Assembly: GCF_900188255.1 (NCBI RefSeq)
Contig: NZ_FZNS01000016.1
Coordinates: 1 to 63,689, forward strand
Reading direction: 5' to 3'
DNA length: 63,689 bases
Origin: Hymenobacter mucosus
GTDB taxonomy: Bacteria; Bacteroidota; Bacteroidia; Cytophagales; Hymenobacteraceae
Shown piece after piece: positions 9,743 through 18,982 of this stretch (position 1 is the first letter of the stretch; each line of letters starts with the position of its first letter). The notes under the pieces are model-generated. The model made no database searches and was not told where the DNA came from. It saw nothing but the letters and a program-made list of their open reading frames with translations. The position numbers and the translations under genes were made by a program.

Positions 9743-9760
9743 AGTCAATTGCTATCTTTG
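9731..9760 (+). promoter_or_regulatory. Bacteroidetes-type promoter for parA
   Basis: TTTG at 9731-9734 and TATCTTTG at 9753-9760 (consensus TAnnTTTG) are separated by 18 bases, 29 bases before the parA ATG. The -33 element lies inside the last TGAGG octamer, so whatever binds the octamers could control this promoter. Confidence 0.65.
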
Positions 9761-9789
9761 TTTATCACCTATTCAAACCACCAGACCCC

Positions 9790-10605
9790 ATGAGCGAACC
9801 AAAAGTTATCGCCTTTGCGACCCAAAAGGGCGGCGCTGGTAAGTCTACAATCAGTGTTCACGTTGCCTCGGCCCTAGCTTATGTCTATGGCTACAAAGTG
9901 GCTATTCTAGATTGTGACTACCCGCAGAACACTATTCAAGTGTACCGCAATCAAGAATTGCAGAAGGTCAAAACCGATGAAGCTTTCAAAGACCGGCTGC
10001 TCAACCAAGGCATTACCCCCTATCCGGTGAGTATTTCGAGCGTTGAAAAATCAGTTGATTCTATAGAGGCACTGGAAAAGCAAGGATACGACTTCATTTT
10101 GGTAGATACTCCGGGTACTATCAACGTTACCGGCCTTCCTGACTTGCTGCGCATGGTTCAGTACATTTTCCTGCCAATGGAAGCTGACCAAGGCACCATT
10201 GCCTCAACGGTGGGCTATATGCAGATTTTGGGTGGGTTCCTTAAATCAACTCAACCAGACCCCGACGAATCGAACCTGCTAGGTTTTTATGCTTTCTGGA
10301 ACCGCTTCGTCAAGTCGGAGAAAAAATCCACTTACGATAAAATAGAGGCGTTTTTTGAAGAGAAAGGATTGCCTCTACTGCAAAGCCGGGTAGAACTGCT
10401 GATTGGCTATAAAGAAAGGCGTTCTACGATGTTCTCTCTGCCTGAACGGGAGCTAGACAAGCTGGGCATGGGCAAGCTGATAATGGAGATACTTTCTATC
10501 GTCCTCGGACCCGGGCAAGTCACTCCCTCCGGCAAAACTATTGAAATGCCTTCGGCTACTGTTACCACAAGCAGTGCGGCTACGACTTCGGACGATTCGC
10601 TATAA
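9790..10605 (+). CDS. ParA-family ATPase (TraA-like of Bacteroidetes conjugative elements)
   Basis: 271 residues. The deviant Walker A is KGGAGKST (residues 13-20), with AILDCDYPQN (Walker A') and FILVDTPG (Walker B) following. It partitions plasmid copies or, as in Bacteroides TraA, positions or regulates the transfer apparatus. A TraB-like gene follows 36 bases downstream and the octamer array precedes it, which gives the standard ATPase/adaptor/centromere arrangement. The C-terminal 30 residues are Thr/Ser/Ala-rich. Confidence 0.88.
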   Translation: MSEPKVIAFATQKGGAGKSTISVHVASALAYVYGYKVAILDCDYPQNTIQVYRNQELQKVKTDEAFKDRLLNQGITPYPVSISSVEKSVDSIEALEKQGYDFILVDTPGTINVTGLPDLLRMVQYIFLPMEADQGTIASTVGYMQILGGFLKSTQPDPDESNLLGFYAFWNRFVKSEKKSTYDKIEAFFEEKGLPLLQSRVELLIGYKERRSTMFSLPERELDKLGMGKLIMEILSIVLGPGQVTPSGKTIEMPSATVTTSSAATTSDDSL

Positions 10606-10641
10606 CACGTACTGAACACCTTCTAAAAGTCCAACACACTA

Positions 10642-11274
10642 ATGGCGAAGCCTAAAGCAAAAAGCGAAGAAGAAAAGAAAGCTGCACTAGACCAGATGCT
10701 AAGCATGGCTGCTACCAGCAACCACTTAGATAGTCCTGCTCCAACTCAGCGGAACAATAGTTCAGCAACGCAACCAGCCTCGGAAACCACTACCGGGAAA
10801 GAAGAACAAAAGGGAGAAAACGTTTCGGTGGCCCCAAGCAATGAAGCTGTTACCCCAACTACTTCAGAGCCTACTCCTGCGCCTGAAACGACAATACCAG
10901 CGCCAAAAGTTGAACCCCTCGCAGCGGCACCTGAGCCTGCACAAGCAGCCCCTCCTGTGGCGGCACCCGCTGTAGAAACTACCCCGAAAGTAGAAGCTAT
11001 TCCAGAATCCACTACTGAGCCATCGACTGCTATTGAAGTGGGCAAAGTGGAGCTTGCTTCGCTCTTTACTCCCGCAGCCGATAAGAAGGTATTTACTATG
11101 CGTCTAACGGATGCTCACTATCAATACTTGCTATTGCTGGGTACTGTCGTGGGCAATGGCGCATCCCCACCTGACATAGTGCATAACCTCATTGCTCAGT
11201 TCATTGACAAGAACGACGCACAAATTCAAAAGGCAATTGCAAAACAGCTACGCCAACGTCAAGTCAAGAAATAG
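10642..11274 (+). CDS. TraB-like / DUF3408-like partner of ParA
   Basis: 210 residues. A Lys-rich N terminus is followed by a Pro/Ala/Thr/Glu low-complexity linker (about 30-140) and a compact C-terminal domain (about 145-210) containing KVFTMRLTDAHYQYLLLLG, which resembles the small DNA-binding domain of TraB/DUF3408 proteins coded after TraA in Bacteroides elements. It probably binds the octamers or another site and recruits ParA. The domain assignment is by context and weak similarity. Confidence 0.6.
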   Translation: MAKPKAKSEEEKKAALDQMLSMAATSNHLDSPAPTQRNNSSATQPASETTTGKEEQKGENVSVAPSNEAVTPTTSEPTPAPETTIPAPKVEPLAAAPEPAQAAPPVAAPAVETTPKVEAIPESTTEPSTAIEVGKVELASLFTPAADKKVFTMRLTDAHYQYLLLLGTVVGNGASPPDIVHNLIAQFIDKNDAQIQKAIAKQLRQRQVKK

Positions 11275-11303
11275 CTCTCTACAACGTACTTCACAATCCG
11301 CCG

Positions 11304-13193
11304 ATGTTAAGCCTCCGAATCTGTACAGTCTTGTTGCTGGGGCTTAACGTCATAGCGAAAGGTCAGCAGTCGAGCCCTGCGATACGGTATGAGTTCCGGG
11401 ATTACCCGATTGATTCCTTACGCCTGCTTAGTCGCTCAACAGCCGTACCTGATACCTTCCGGGTGTACTGCCTCAGCCGCTTAGCGGTGGAAACCAGCAC
11501 GAACGACTTGTCCGGCGCCATCAGCACCGCAGAAGAAGCATTGAAACTAGCGCAGAAAATCGGGTATCGGCGGGGCCAGATGAACATCCTTCGCACGCTA
11601 GCCAACTTCAACACGGAAAGCGGCAACTACGATGAGGCCCTGGCCTACTATCAGCAAGGAGTGGACCTGGCGACTGCTCAGAACCAACCTGTGCAACTGG
11701 CTCTGCTCTATTTGAACATGGGCGCTACAGCCTCTACGACTGGTGATGCTGAGCTAAGCTTGAAATACCTTTTGCGGAGCTATCAAAATATGAAGCTCTC
11801 GGGTACCTCGCGCATTGGAGTAGAAGATTCCGCAATTGTGTTTCACAACTTGGGAAACACCTACTTTCAGCTTCACCGTTTCGACCTAGCCCGCAAGTTT
11901 GCTTTAAAGTCGGTGGCCATGTACCGGCTGATACCCAAGTCCCTTGGCGCTGGTCAAGCAAGCTTGTTAATGGGCCGCATTTATCAGCAGCAGGCCGCCA
12001 CTCGTACCAATCTGGATTCAGCCAGTAAGTACCTGCATCAGACAGTTGGCTATGCTCAGCGTTCCGGCAATCCCAAAGAAGAAGCAGGGGCGCTCATCAA
12101 CGTAGCGGAACTGTACCAGCAGCAGCGGAACTATCCGGCAATGCGCGACGCTGCCGCCCGCTGCCTGGAGCTAGCCAATAGGGTAGGGGCAATCCCATTT
12201 CAGGGGGCTGCCTCAACCTTGCTGGCTAAGGCATATGCGGCCTTGGGTGACTATCAGCAAGCCTATTCTTACGAGGTAGGCGCTACGGCCTTGAACCGTG
12301 TTCTGGAAGCCCAAGAAAACAAGAAAGCCCTGGCTCAGCTGCACGTCAAGTACGATGTACAAGCTCGGGAGCAACAAATCAAGCTTTTGAGGCAGCAGGC
12401 CCGCGCTGACGCTGCCTTGGTTCGGGAGCAGCAGCAACAGAAACGGGCGCTGCTCGGGGTGGCTTCCTTGCTCTTGCTAGGTTTAACGGCTGGCACCCTG
12501 CTCTACTGGCGGCTTCGTCGTAGTCGGGCGCTCTTGGCTAAGACTAATGGCTTGCTGGCCTCGGCCAATGCGGAAATTCAGGAATCAGTAACGGAAAAGG
12601 AAGTGCTGGTGCAAGAAATCCACCACCGCGTTAAAAACAACCTGCAATTGGTGAGCAGCCTGCTTTCCTGGCAAAGCAGCGCCTCGAACGACCCAACCGT
12701 TACGGCTCTAATGGCGGGCAACCAGGCTCGTATTCAGAGTATGGCCCTGGTGCACGAGTTTCTGTACCGGGCGGAAAACCTAGCTCAGATTCGGCTTGAC
12801 TCGTACCTCGCAGAGTTGCTGCCTGCGCTCCGTCTATCCTTGGCTACTCCCCATCGGCAGATAGAGCTATCTACGGACTTGGCTCCAGTCGCCATGTGCG
12901 CCAAGGACGGTAGCGCGTTTGGATTGCTGGTCAGCGAAATAGTAACCAACGCCTATAAGCACGCCTTTCGTGAGCAGGCCGCGGGCCACCTGCATATCGC
13001 CCTGAAAGGCGTTTCAACCAAAGGATTTCACTTAACGGTAACGGATAATGGCGCTGGCTTGCCTGCCACTGGCTTCGAGGGCCAGGGGCTCGGTATGCAG
13101 ATTGTGCGCAAGCTGGCCAAGCAGTTGAAAGCAACCGTCACCGCTTCCCCCAACGTACCCACCGGCACCTGCATCGAAATTTTTCACCCTTGA
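11304..13193 (+). CDS. TPR sensor histidine kinase, HisKA_2 family
   Basis: 629 residues: signal peptide (1-22), extracytoplasmic tetratricopeptide repeats (about 50-330), one transmembrane helix (about 387-407), a short coiled coil, and a HisKA_2 phosphoacceptor region with EIHHRVKNNLQLVSSLL at about residue 437. The ATPase domain follows, with the N box EIVTNAYKHAF and the G box DNGAGLP. It passes phosphate to the LytTR regulator 33 bases downstream. Its place inside the tra transcription unit suggests that conjugation responds to an outside signal. Confidence 0.9.
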   Translation: MLSLRICTVLLLGLNVIAKGQQSSPAIRYEFRDYPIDSLRLLSRSTAVPDTFRVYCLSRLAVETSTNDLSGAISTAEEALKLAQKIGYRRGQMNILRTLANFNTESGNYDEALAYYQQGVDLATAQNQPVQLALLYLNMGATASTTGDAELSLKYLLRSYQNMKLSGTSRIGVEDSAIVFHNLGNTYFQLHRFDLARKFALKSVAMYRLIPKSLGAGQASLLMGRIYQQQAATRTNLDSASKYLHQTVGYAQRSGNPKEEAGALINVAELYQQQRNYPAMRDAAARCLELANRVGAIPFQGAASTLLAKAYAALGDYQQAYSYEVGATALNRVLEAQENKKALAQLHVKYDVQAREQQIKLLRQQARADAALVREQQQQKRALLGVASLLLLGLTAGTLLYWRLRRSRALLAKTNGLLASANAEIQESVTEKEVLVQEIHHRVKNNLQLVSSLLSWQSSASNDPTVTALMAGNQARIQSMALVHEFLYRAENLAQIRLDSYLAELLPALRLSLATPHRQIELSTDLAPVAMCAKDGSAFGLLVSEIVTNAYKHAFREQAAGHLHIALKGVSTKGFHLTVTDNGAGLPATGFEGQGLGMQIVRKLAKQLKATVTASPNVPTGTCIEIFHP

Positions 13194-13226
13194 TGACTAT
13201 CCATTTCCTTTTTAAACGCCGACCTA

Positions 13227-13973
13227 ATGGCTACTATCCTCATTGTTGAAGATGAAGTATTGATTGCGGACGAAATACAGCGGGCTTTGATCCGACTAGG
13301 TCATAATGCCTTAGAGCCAGTTGATAATAGCGATGATGCGCTGGCCACCTTAGCTGAGCAGCAAGTAGAACTGGTATTGATGGACGTGAATATTCAGGGT
13401 GATACCGATGGTATTGCGACAGCTATCCTGGTACGTCGTCAGTTTGCCATTCCGGTAGTGTTTCTCACAGCCCGTTCTGATTCGGCTACCCTCAACCGGG
13501 CCAAGGTAGCGCAGCCTTTCGGCTTCCTGCTCAAGCCTTTCACCGATGATTCGCTACGGGCTCAACTGGAAATGGCCCTGTATAATGCCTACGAAGTTCC
13601 CCCGCCAAGAACTGCAGCCAGTGAGGAAATGGCAACCTCAGCCCCAAATACTACTCAGTTTGCCCGGCATTTCTTTGTCCGTCATGGCTCGGGGCACGTC
13701 CGGGTAGCAGTGAGCGATATACTGTACTTCGAGGCCCTGCAAAACTACGTCCGCCTGCACACGGCTACCAGCAGCTACGTGTTTGACTCCACCTTGAAGG
13801 AGCTAGAGCAAAAGCTACCGCCCTGCTTCTTCAAAACCCACCGCTCCCACATCGTCAACCTGGACCATGTGCAAGCCTATGTCGAGGGCTGCGTACTGCT
13901 CGGCAAAGAGTATATCCCCGTTAGTCGGGCCTGCAAAGAGGAATTGAAGAACCGTATCCACCTGCTTGGGTAG
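13227..13973 (+). CDS. LytTR-type response regulator
   Basis: 248 residues. The receiver domain (1-120) has acidic residues EDE near the start, phosphoacceptor D53 in LVLMDVNIQG and Lys in LLKPF. A linker is followed by a LytTR DNA-binding domain (about 145-248) with the typical LYFEALQNYVRLHT and FFKTHRSHIVNL motifs. It is paired with the kinase just upstream and probably controls the following transfer genes. Confidence 0.92.
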   Translation: MATILIVEDEVLIADEIQRALIRLGHNALEPVDNSDDALATLAEQQVELVLMDVNIQGDTDGIATAILVRRQFAIPVVFLTARSDSATLNRAKVAQPFGFLLKPFTDDSLRAQLEMALYNAYEVPPPRTAASEEMATSAPNTTQFARHFFVRHGSGHVRVAVSDILYFEALQNYVRLHTATSSYVFDSTLKELEQKLPPCFFKTHRSHIVNLDHVQAYVEGCVLLGKEYIPVSRACKEELKNRIHLLG

Positions 13974-14127
13974 CGTTTTTCCTCATTCGTGACTGATTGG
14001 CCATTACCGTTCGTGTAGTGGATTTGCAGCTCACCACCCAATTTCTGCCATTCATCAAATACTCTGGCTCTGGCTGAATCCTGACTCTAGCTTAGTAGTG
14101 GGGATTCAGCCACTGCTTTATACTGCT

Positions 14128-15090
14128 ATGCTTAGTCAATATTCCTGGGGCCAGTTTTTCGTGTTCGTGCTGGTATTACTGGTACTCTACTACTTGGTAG
14201 TAGGATTTCTCTATTACCGCGATGACTTTTCTGACCTTCTAAAAGGAAAGAAGGTAAGCGGCGGACCTCAACTGGCAGGCGCGGCCCCTGGCACTACGGC
14301 CGCTGCGCCACCGTCCCTTGTGCGGCCAAAGTCAGCCTTCGTGGCTACGCCTACGGCCACTGAATCGGCAGCCGGTACGGCGGAAGCAGACGCAACTACT
14401 GAAGCGCCCGAAGCTGGGGCGGCAGAGAACCTACCCGAAGGCGCAGCGGCGGTAGTAGGAGGGGAGCTGCCCGATTCCACAGCCAGGGCAACCGGTCGGG
14501 ATGATAGCGAAGATGATGGTGGACCAATGGACGCGGCGGCATCAGTGGCCGGAGCCACGGACGAGGCCATAGCAGCCGACGAATCCCGGCAAGAGCAGGA
14601 GGACCGCCCAAATCCGCAGCTAGAGGCGCTGATTCGCAGAAAGGCCCACCAAATGCCCGTTGATAATACTGAGGCTGAGGCTAATGGTGTGGATAAGGAT
14701 GGTGCTAGCACAACTGCAGGCCAAGAAAGACTGGTTGAGGACACCAATAAGACGGATACAAATGCTGAAGCTAAGCACCACGCCATCGAGGTATCTGCTA
14801 TTGAGCCTGAGATAGTGTACCAGCCTGCCGTCGCTGGCAGCTATGAGCCTCTAGCTGATTTTGGGGAGCCTCTGGCCGAATTTGAGGAATTGGTAGCGAC
14901 GAAAGCAGACGTTGCCCCTGTCGAAATGGAAGAGCTGTTTGCAGTTGAAACAGTGGCCGCATTCGTGGCTCAGTTGCAGGCAGGAGAGCAGCCACAGGGA
15001 CCTGCTGCTTTAGCGGATACTACTCTAGGCGAGCAATGGGCTCTCCGAACCAAGGAAACCAGCAATGAAATAGCGAGCCTGTTCGCGTAG
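14128..15090 (+). CDS. Membrane-anchored acidic low-complexity protein of the tra operon
   Basis: 320 residues from the ATG at 14128; a GTG at 14098 would add ten residues. One N-terminal transmembrane segment (about 8-28, FFVFVLVLLVLYYLVVGFLYY) precedes a long Ala/Glu/Asp/Thr-rich disordered region. I do not recognise a family. Its position, just before the TraE pilin gene, matches that of poorly conserved TraC/TraD-type proteins in Bacteroidetes elements, so a scaffolding role in the secretion machine is possible. Confidence 0.6.
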   Translation: MLSQYSWGQFFVFVLVLLVLYYLVVGFLYYRDDFSDLLKGKKVSGGPQLAGAAPGTTAAAPPSLVRPKSAFVATPTATESAAGTAEADATTEAPEAGAAENLPEGAAAVVGGELPDSTARATGRDDSEDDGGPMDAAASVAGATDEAIAADESRQEQEDRPNPQLEALIRRKAHQMPVDNTEAEANGVDKDGASTTAGQERLVEDTNKTDTNAEAKHHAIEVSAIEPEIVYQPAVAGSYEPLADFGEPLAEFEELVATKADVAPVEMEELFAVETVAAFVAQLQAGEQPQGPAALADTTLGEQWALRTKETSNEIASLFA

Positions 15091-15159
15091 CAATCCTTTA
15101 GTCATCTCATAACCAGATTATTAAACCTTTTTCTTTCCCTCATCCAATCTTTTACGACC

Positions 15160-15480
15160 ATGAAAAAGAAGCAGATTCTCACGTCAATTGCTATCCTCGG
15201 GCTCATGCTCTGCACTCAAGCTGTATTTGCTCAAGGCGGCGGCGCAGCTGGTGGTGCCAGCGGCATTCAGGATGCCACTACTCAGGTTACCAACTATTTC
15301 GACCCGCTTACCAAGCTCATGTATGCAATCGGGGCTGTTCTTGGTCTGATCGGCGCTATCAAGGTGTATAGCAAGTGGAACGCAGGCGACCAAGACACGC
15401 AGAAAACGGCGGTATCGTGGTTCGGCTCTATGATTTTCCTGGTACTGGTAGCAACGGTAGTTCGCTCGTTCTTCCTGTAA
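15160..15480 (+). CDS. traE: TraE-type conjugal protein (DUF4134), VirB2-like pilin
   Basis: 106 residues: a signal peptide ending in VFAQ (1-25), a Gly-rich mature N terminus, and two transmembrane helices (about 55-70 and 85-104). This is the DUF4134 pattern of the VirB2-like pilin in Bacteroidetes T4SS. It stands first in the structural run traE-traF-traG. Confidence 0.88.
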   Translation: MKKKQILTSIAILGLMLCTQAVFAQGGGAAGGASGIQDATTQVTNYFDPLTKLMYAIGAVLGLIGAIKVYSKWNAGDQDTQKTAVSWFGSMIFLVLVATVVRSFFL

Positions 15481-15492
15481 GCCTACGCCGCC

Positions 15493-15822
15493 ATGCCTCA
15501 ATACAACCTGAATCGCGGCATTAATAAGCCTTGGGAGTTCAACGGGCTTATTGGAGGCAATGTATACTACTTGGTAGCAGGCATCGGCTTGGTGTTCGCG
15601 GCCTTCGTGACCATGTATCTACTGGGTACTCCGCTGCTGCTGACGGTAGTGATAACGCTCGTGCTGGGTGGGGGTATGTGGGCCGGGGTATTCGCCTTAA
15701 ATACGAAATACGGGGAGCACGGCATGATGAAAGCCGGTGCTCGGCGCTCAGCGCCAAAGCGAATTACGAATCGGCAGAGTCGCTTATTCCAAAATTTGAA
15801 CGAGGACCGGACCGGGCGCTAG
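15493..15822 (+). CDS. traF: TraF-type conjugal protein (DUF4133), VirB3-like
   Basis: 109 residues with two hydrophobic helices (about 25-45 and 48-68) and a basic C terminus. The opening YNLNRGINKPWEFNGL is characteristic of DUF4133. It is a small inner-membrane channel component that normally sits between the pilin and the VirB4 ATPase, as here. The stop codon lies within a strong hairpin (15810-15834). Confidence 0.88.
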   Translation: MPQYNLNRGINKPWEFNGLIGGNVYYLVAGIGLVFAAFVTMYLLGTPLLLTVVITLVLGGGMWAGVFALNTKYGEHGMMKAGARRSAPKRITNRQSRLFQNLNEDRTGR

Positions 15823-15834
15823 TAGCGCCCGGTC
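15810..15834 (+). terminator. GACCGGGC hairpin across the traF stop codon
   Basis: Arms GACCGGGCGCT (15810-15820) and AGCGCCCGGTC (15824-15834) pair perfectly around a three-base loop, which contains part of the traF stop. No T-tract follows, so it may be an mRNA-stability or attenuation hairpin rather than a full terminator. A hairpin with the same core follows traJ. Confidence 0.55.
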
Positions 15835-15857
15835 TTAGGTTATTACCGATTTATTAT

Positions 15858-18359
15858 ATGAGCAGTAAAATACTTCCGTCCGCCTCGCTCGAATCCAAGC
15901 AGCCGATTTATAAGATTGAGAAGGATTGCCTCATCTCGAAGAACGCCGATGTAACGGTGGCCTTCCGGCTGGAGCTACCGGAGATTTTTACGCTCTCGCG
16001 TGAAGACTATGCGCAGCTACAACAGGCCTTTGTAAAAGCGGTGCGCTTGCTGCCTGACCACTGCGCGGTCCACAAGCAGGATTGGTTTGTAGAGGATAAG
16101 TATGCGCCCGGCTTTGAAACGGATAGAACGCTACTCTCCGCGGCCTATGAGCGGCACTTTTTCGAGCGCCCGTTTCTCAACCACTACTGCTACCTATTCA
16201 TTACTAAAATGTCCTCGGAGCGTCCCAACTGGAACAGTGCTTCGGGGCTCCTGGCCCGGCGTAACATCGTGCCCAAGGATATGCTCGATGTAAAGGTGAT
16301 GGAAGCCTTTTTTGACAACGTAGGGCAGTTCGTGCGTACGTTGGAAGGAGTAGGCCCCACGAATGCCCCCTACATCAAATCTCACCGGCTCACCTCCGAC
16401 GAGTTGGCCGGCACCCCGGAAAAAGCGGGCTTGCTGGAAAAGTATTTTGCGCTCAACCTATCTGAGCAGGCCCAACAAGTAGACTTGGACCTAACCGAAG
16501 GGTTGAAGGTGGGCCAGCAAATCTGCAACATGTTTTCGGTGGCGAATCTGGATGATTTGCCGCTGGGCGTGGAATCGGATATTCGCTACGAGCAGCTGAG
16601 CACCGAATACACCGACTTCCCGATTTCCTTTGCGGCCCCCCTGGGCCTGCTGCTGGGTACTAGCCATATCCTGAATCAATATGTATTCCTGGATAATACG
16701 GCTAAGACGCTTAAAACCTTCGAGCAAAAGAAGGACCGGCTTAACTCGCTCTCGCTCTACTCGCGGCAAAACACGGTCAACTATCAATTCTATCAAGACT
16801 ACCTCAATGAAGCGGTAGCGGACAAGCGCCGGCCGGCGCGGGTGCATGTCAATGTACTGACCTGGGCCGAAAGTGAAGATGAGCTGACCGAAACCCGCAA
16901 GCTGATCAATGCAGCCTTCAACACCATGAACTGCAAGCCTCGGCAAAACACGGTGGACATTGCCGCTTTGTATTGGGGTGGGGTGCCGGGTAACGCGGGC
17001 GACTTCCCATCGGAAGAAACCTTTTACACCTTCATCGAGCAGGCCGTTTGCTTTTGGGCCACCGAAACCAACTACCGGAGTACCGGCGCGACGAAGGGCA
17101 TTAAGCTTTCCGACCGCCTATCCGGTAAGCCGGTGCAAGTGGATTTGTCGGATGAGCCGATGAAAAAGCAAATCATCTTCAACCGCAACAAATTTATCCT
17201 GGGGCCTTCGGGCTCGGGCAAGTCGTTTTTCACGAACCATATGGTTCGCCAGTACTACGAGCAAGGGGCGCACGTCTTGTTGGTCGATACGGGTAACTCC
17301 TACAAGGGCCTCTGTGAGCTGAAAGGCGGCGTGTACTTCACCTATGAAGAAGATAACCCGATTGCCTTTAATCCCTTCCTGGTGTCGGGTAAGCTGGACG
17401 TAGAAAAGAAGGAAAGCATCAAAACGCTGCTGCAAGCTCTCTGGAAGAAGGACGACGAGAATGTAAGCCAATCGGAGTACGTTTCGCTCTCTACGGCCGT
17501 GAGCTTGTACTACGTGATGCTGGAAGAAAACCCGGCTGTTAAGCCTAGCTTCAACACGTTCTATGACTTCGTAAAAGGCCCTTACTCGGAAATTCTGCGC
17601 GAAGAAAAAGTACGCGAAAAGGACTTTGATATAGACAATTTCCTATACGTCCTAAAGCCCTACTATAAGGGTGGGGAGTACGATTACCTGCTCAACTCGC
17701 CTAAAGAGTTGGACTTGGTGAATGAGCCCTTTATCGTATTCGAGCTGGACAACATAAAGGATCATCCGATCCTGTTCCCGGTGGTTACCCTCATTATCAT
17801 GGAAACCTTCATCTCCAAGATGCGCAAGCTGAAAGGGGTACGGAAGATGATTTTGATTGAGGAAGCCTGGAAGGCGCTTACTACGCCGGGCATGGCAGAG
17901 TACATCAAGTACCTGTTTAAGACGGTGCGTAAGTTCTTCGGTGAGGCAATCGTAGTAACGCAGGAAGTAGATGATATTATCGGTAATGCCATTGTAAAAG
18001 ATGCCATTATCAACAACTCGGACACCAAGATTCTACTCGACCAGCGCAAGTTCATCCTCAAATTCGACCAGATACAAGCGCTGCTGTCGCTGACCGAAAA
18101 GGAGAAGGCTATTATCCTCTCTATCAACCGGGACAATAAGCCCGAACGAGGCCGTTACACCGAAGTATTTATCTCCCTGGGGGGCGTGGTATCCAAGGTG
18201 TATTCCATCGAAGTTTCCAAAGAGGAATACATCACCTACTCCACGGAAGAATCGGAGAAGATGCGGCTGTTCGACAAGTTCAAGAAAACGGCCGATATGC
18301 CCACGGCAATAAAGCTGGTGGCTGCCGAACTGCGCGAAGAAGCCTTGGCCAAGCGGTAA
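15858..18359 (+). CDS. traG: TraG-type conjugation ATPase, VirB4 family
   Basis: 833 residues from the ATG at 15858 (MSSKIL...). An open frame extends upstream to 15531, but that part overlaps traF out of frame and has no family likeness. Walker A is FILGPSGSGKS at about residues 446-455, and Walker B lies in MILIEEAWKAL at about 665. It powers pilus assembly and substrate transfer at the inner membrane. The family and length are as expected for Bacteroidetes TraG. Confidence 0.93.
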   Translation: MSSKILPSASLESKQPIYKIEKDCLISKNADVTVAFRLELPEIFTLSREDYAQLQQAFVKAVRLLPDHCAVHKQDWFVEDKYAPGFETDRTLLSAAYERHFFERPFLNHYCYLFITKMSSERPNWNSASGLLARRNIVPKDMLDVKVMEAFFDNVGQFVRTLEGVGPTNAPYIKSHRLTSDELAGTPEKAGLLEKYFALNLSEQAQQVDLDLTEGLKVGQQICNMFSVANLDDLPLGVESDIRYEQLSTEYTDFPISFAAPLGLLLGTSHILNQYVFLDNTAKTLKTFEQKKDRLNSLSLYSRQNTVNYQFYQDYLNEAVADKRRPARVHVNVLTWAESEDELTETRKLINAAFNTMNCKPRQNTVDIAALYWGGVPGNAGDFPSEETFYTFIEQAVCFWATETNYRSTGATKGIKLSDRLSGKPVQVDLSDEPMKKQIIFNRNKFILGPSGSGKSFFTNHMVRQYYEQGAHVLLVDTGNSYKGLCELKGGVYFTYEEDNPIAFNPFLVSGKLDVEKKESIKTLLQALWKKDDENVSQSEYVSLSTAVSLYYVMLEENPAVKPSFNTFYDFVKGPYSEILREEKVREKDFDIDNFLYVLKPYYKGGEYDYLLNSPKELDLVNEPFIVFELDNIKDHPILFPVVTLIIMETFISKMRKLKGVRKMILIEEAWKALTTPGMAEYIKYLFKTVRKFFGEAIVVTQEVDDIIGNAIVKDAIINNSDTKILLDQRKFILKFDQIQALLSLTEKEKAIILSINRDNKPERGRYTEVFISLGGVVSKVYSIEVSKEEYITYSTEESEKMRLFDKFKKTADMPTAIKLVAAELREEALAKR

Positions 18360-18378
18360 TTGAACAAAAGGGAAAAAC

Positions 18379-18939
18379 ATGAAAACGTCCTTGCTCTCTC
18401 TAGGAATGTTGCTGGCCTTGGCGGGCTGTGGCAATTCGGAATCCTCTACGCCTAGTACTGATGGTACTGCGGCCAGTGCCCCGGTAACGGCGGTAGCGGC
18501 TTCGGCCCAAGCCTCGGCGGCAACGGCGTTTGCTGATAGCGTAGCAGCGCTGCCTGGGGCTGCTGCGGCCGACGTGGCGGCGGGGCGGGCTTACGCGCAA
18601 TCGGTCAGCGACTGGTACGGCAGTGAGCTTGGCTCGGGTATCAAGGAGCACCCGCTAGCTGAGGGCATTTGGCGGAACTACCGCGCCATCATTCGCAAAG
18701 TGATTACGGCGCGGCCTCTTAAAAAGCAGAAGCCCGAAGATCAGGCCAAAATATGGGACAAATACACGCCGCAATGCGAGCAGTTGGCCAAGATGCTAGT
18801 GCCCCTCACCCAAGATGAGCCCGCGCCCACGTCCGACAAAGCAGTGCCGCAAATGCAGATGGTATGGGACGGAATGCAGCACGTCCGCCTGAACGCTGAG
18901 CGTGAAATGTCCTACATCGAGCCCCTGGCGAAAAAGTAG
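18379..18939 (+). CDS. Lipoprotein of the tra operon
   Basis: 186 residues with a signal peptide and a lipobox LALAGC (Cys at residue 17), then an Ala/Ser/Thr-rich spacer and a helical domain with PLKKQKPEDQAKIW. I do not recognise the family. It lies 19 bases after traG and 43 bases before the TraI-like genes. Possible roles are a VirB7-like channel lipoprotein or an entry-exclusion factor; the sequence does not decide between them. Confidence 0.7.
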   Translation: MKTSLLSLGMLLALAGCGNSESSTPSTDGTAASAPVTAVAASAQASAATAFADSVAALPGAAAADVAAGRAYAQSVSDWYGSELGSGIKEHPLAEGIWRNYRAIIRKVITARPLKKQKPEDQAKIWDKYTPQCEQLAKMLVPLTQDEPAPTSDKAVPQMQMVWDGMQHVRLNAEREMSYIEPLAKK

Positions 18940-18982
18940 CCGCCTAATTCCGCTATTCTATTCACCCTCTTTTCCTACTGTT

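Noticed and set aside
9230..9750. CRISPR-like array
   Set aside because: Units are 8 bases, degenerate and without spacer-sized unique segments; no cas genes are near.
14268..14786. Minus-strand open frame of 172 codons
   Set aside because: Ser/Ala-rich antisense of the acidic low-complexity protein; no start context and no family.
15531..15857. Longer start for the TraG/VirB4 gene
   Set aside because: The extension overlaps traF out of frame, has no VirB4 similarity and would read across the GACCGGGC hairpin; the ATG at 15858 gives the normal length.
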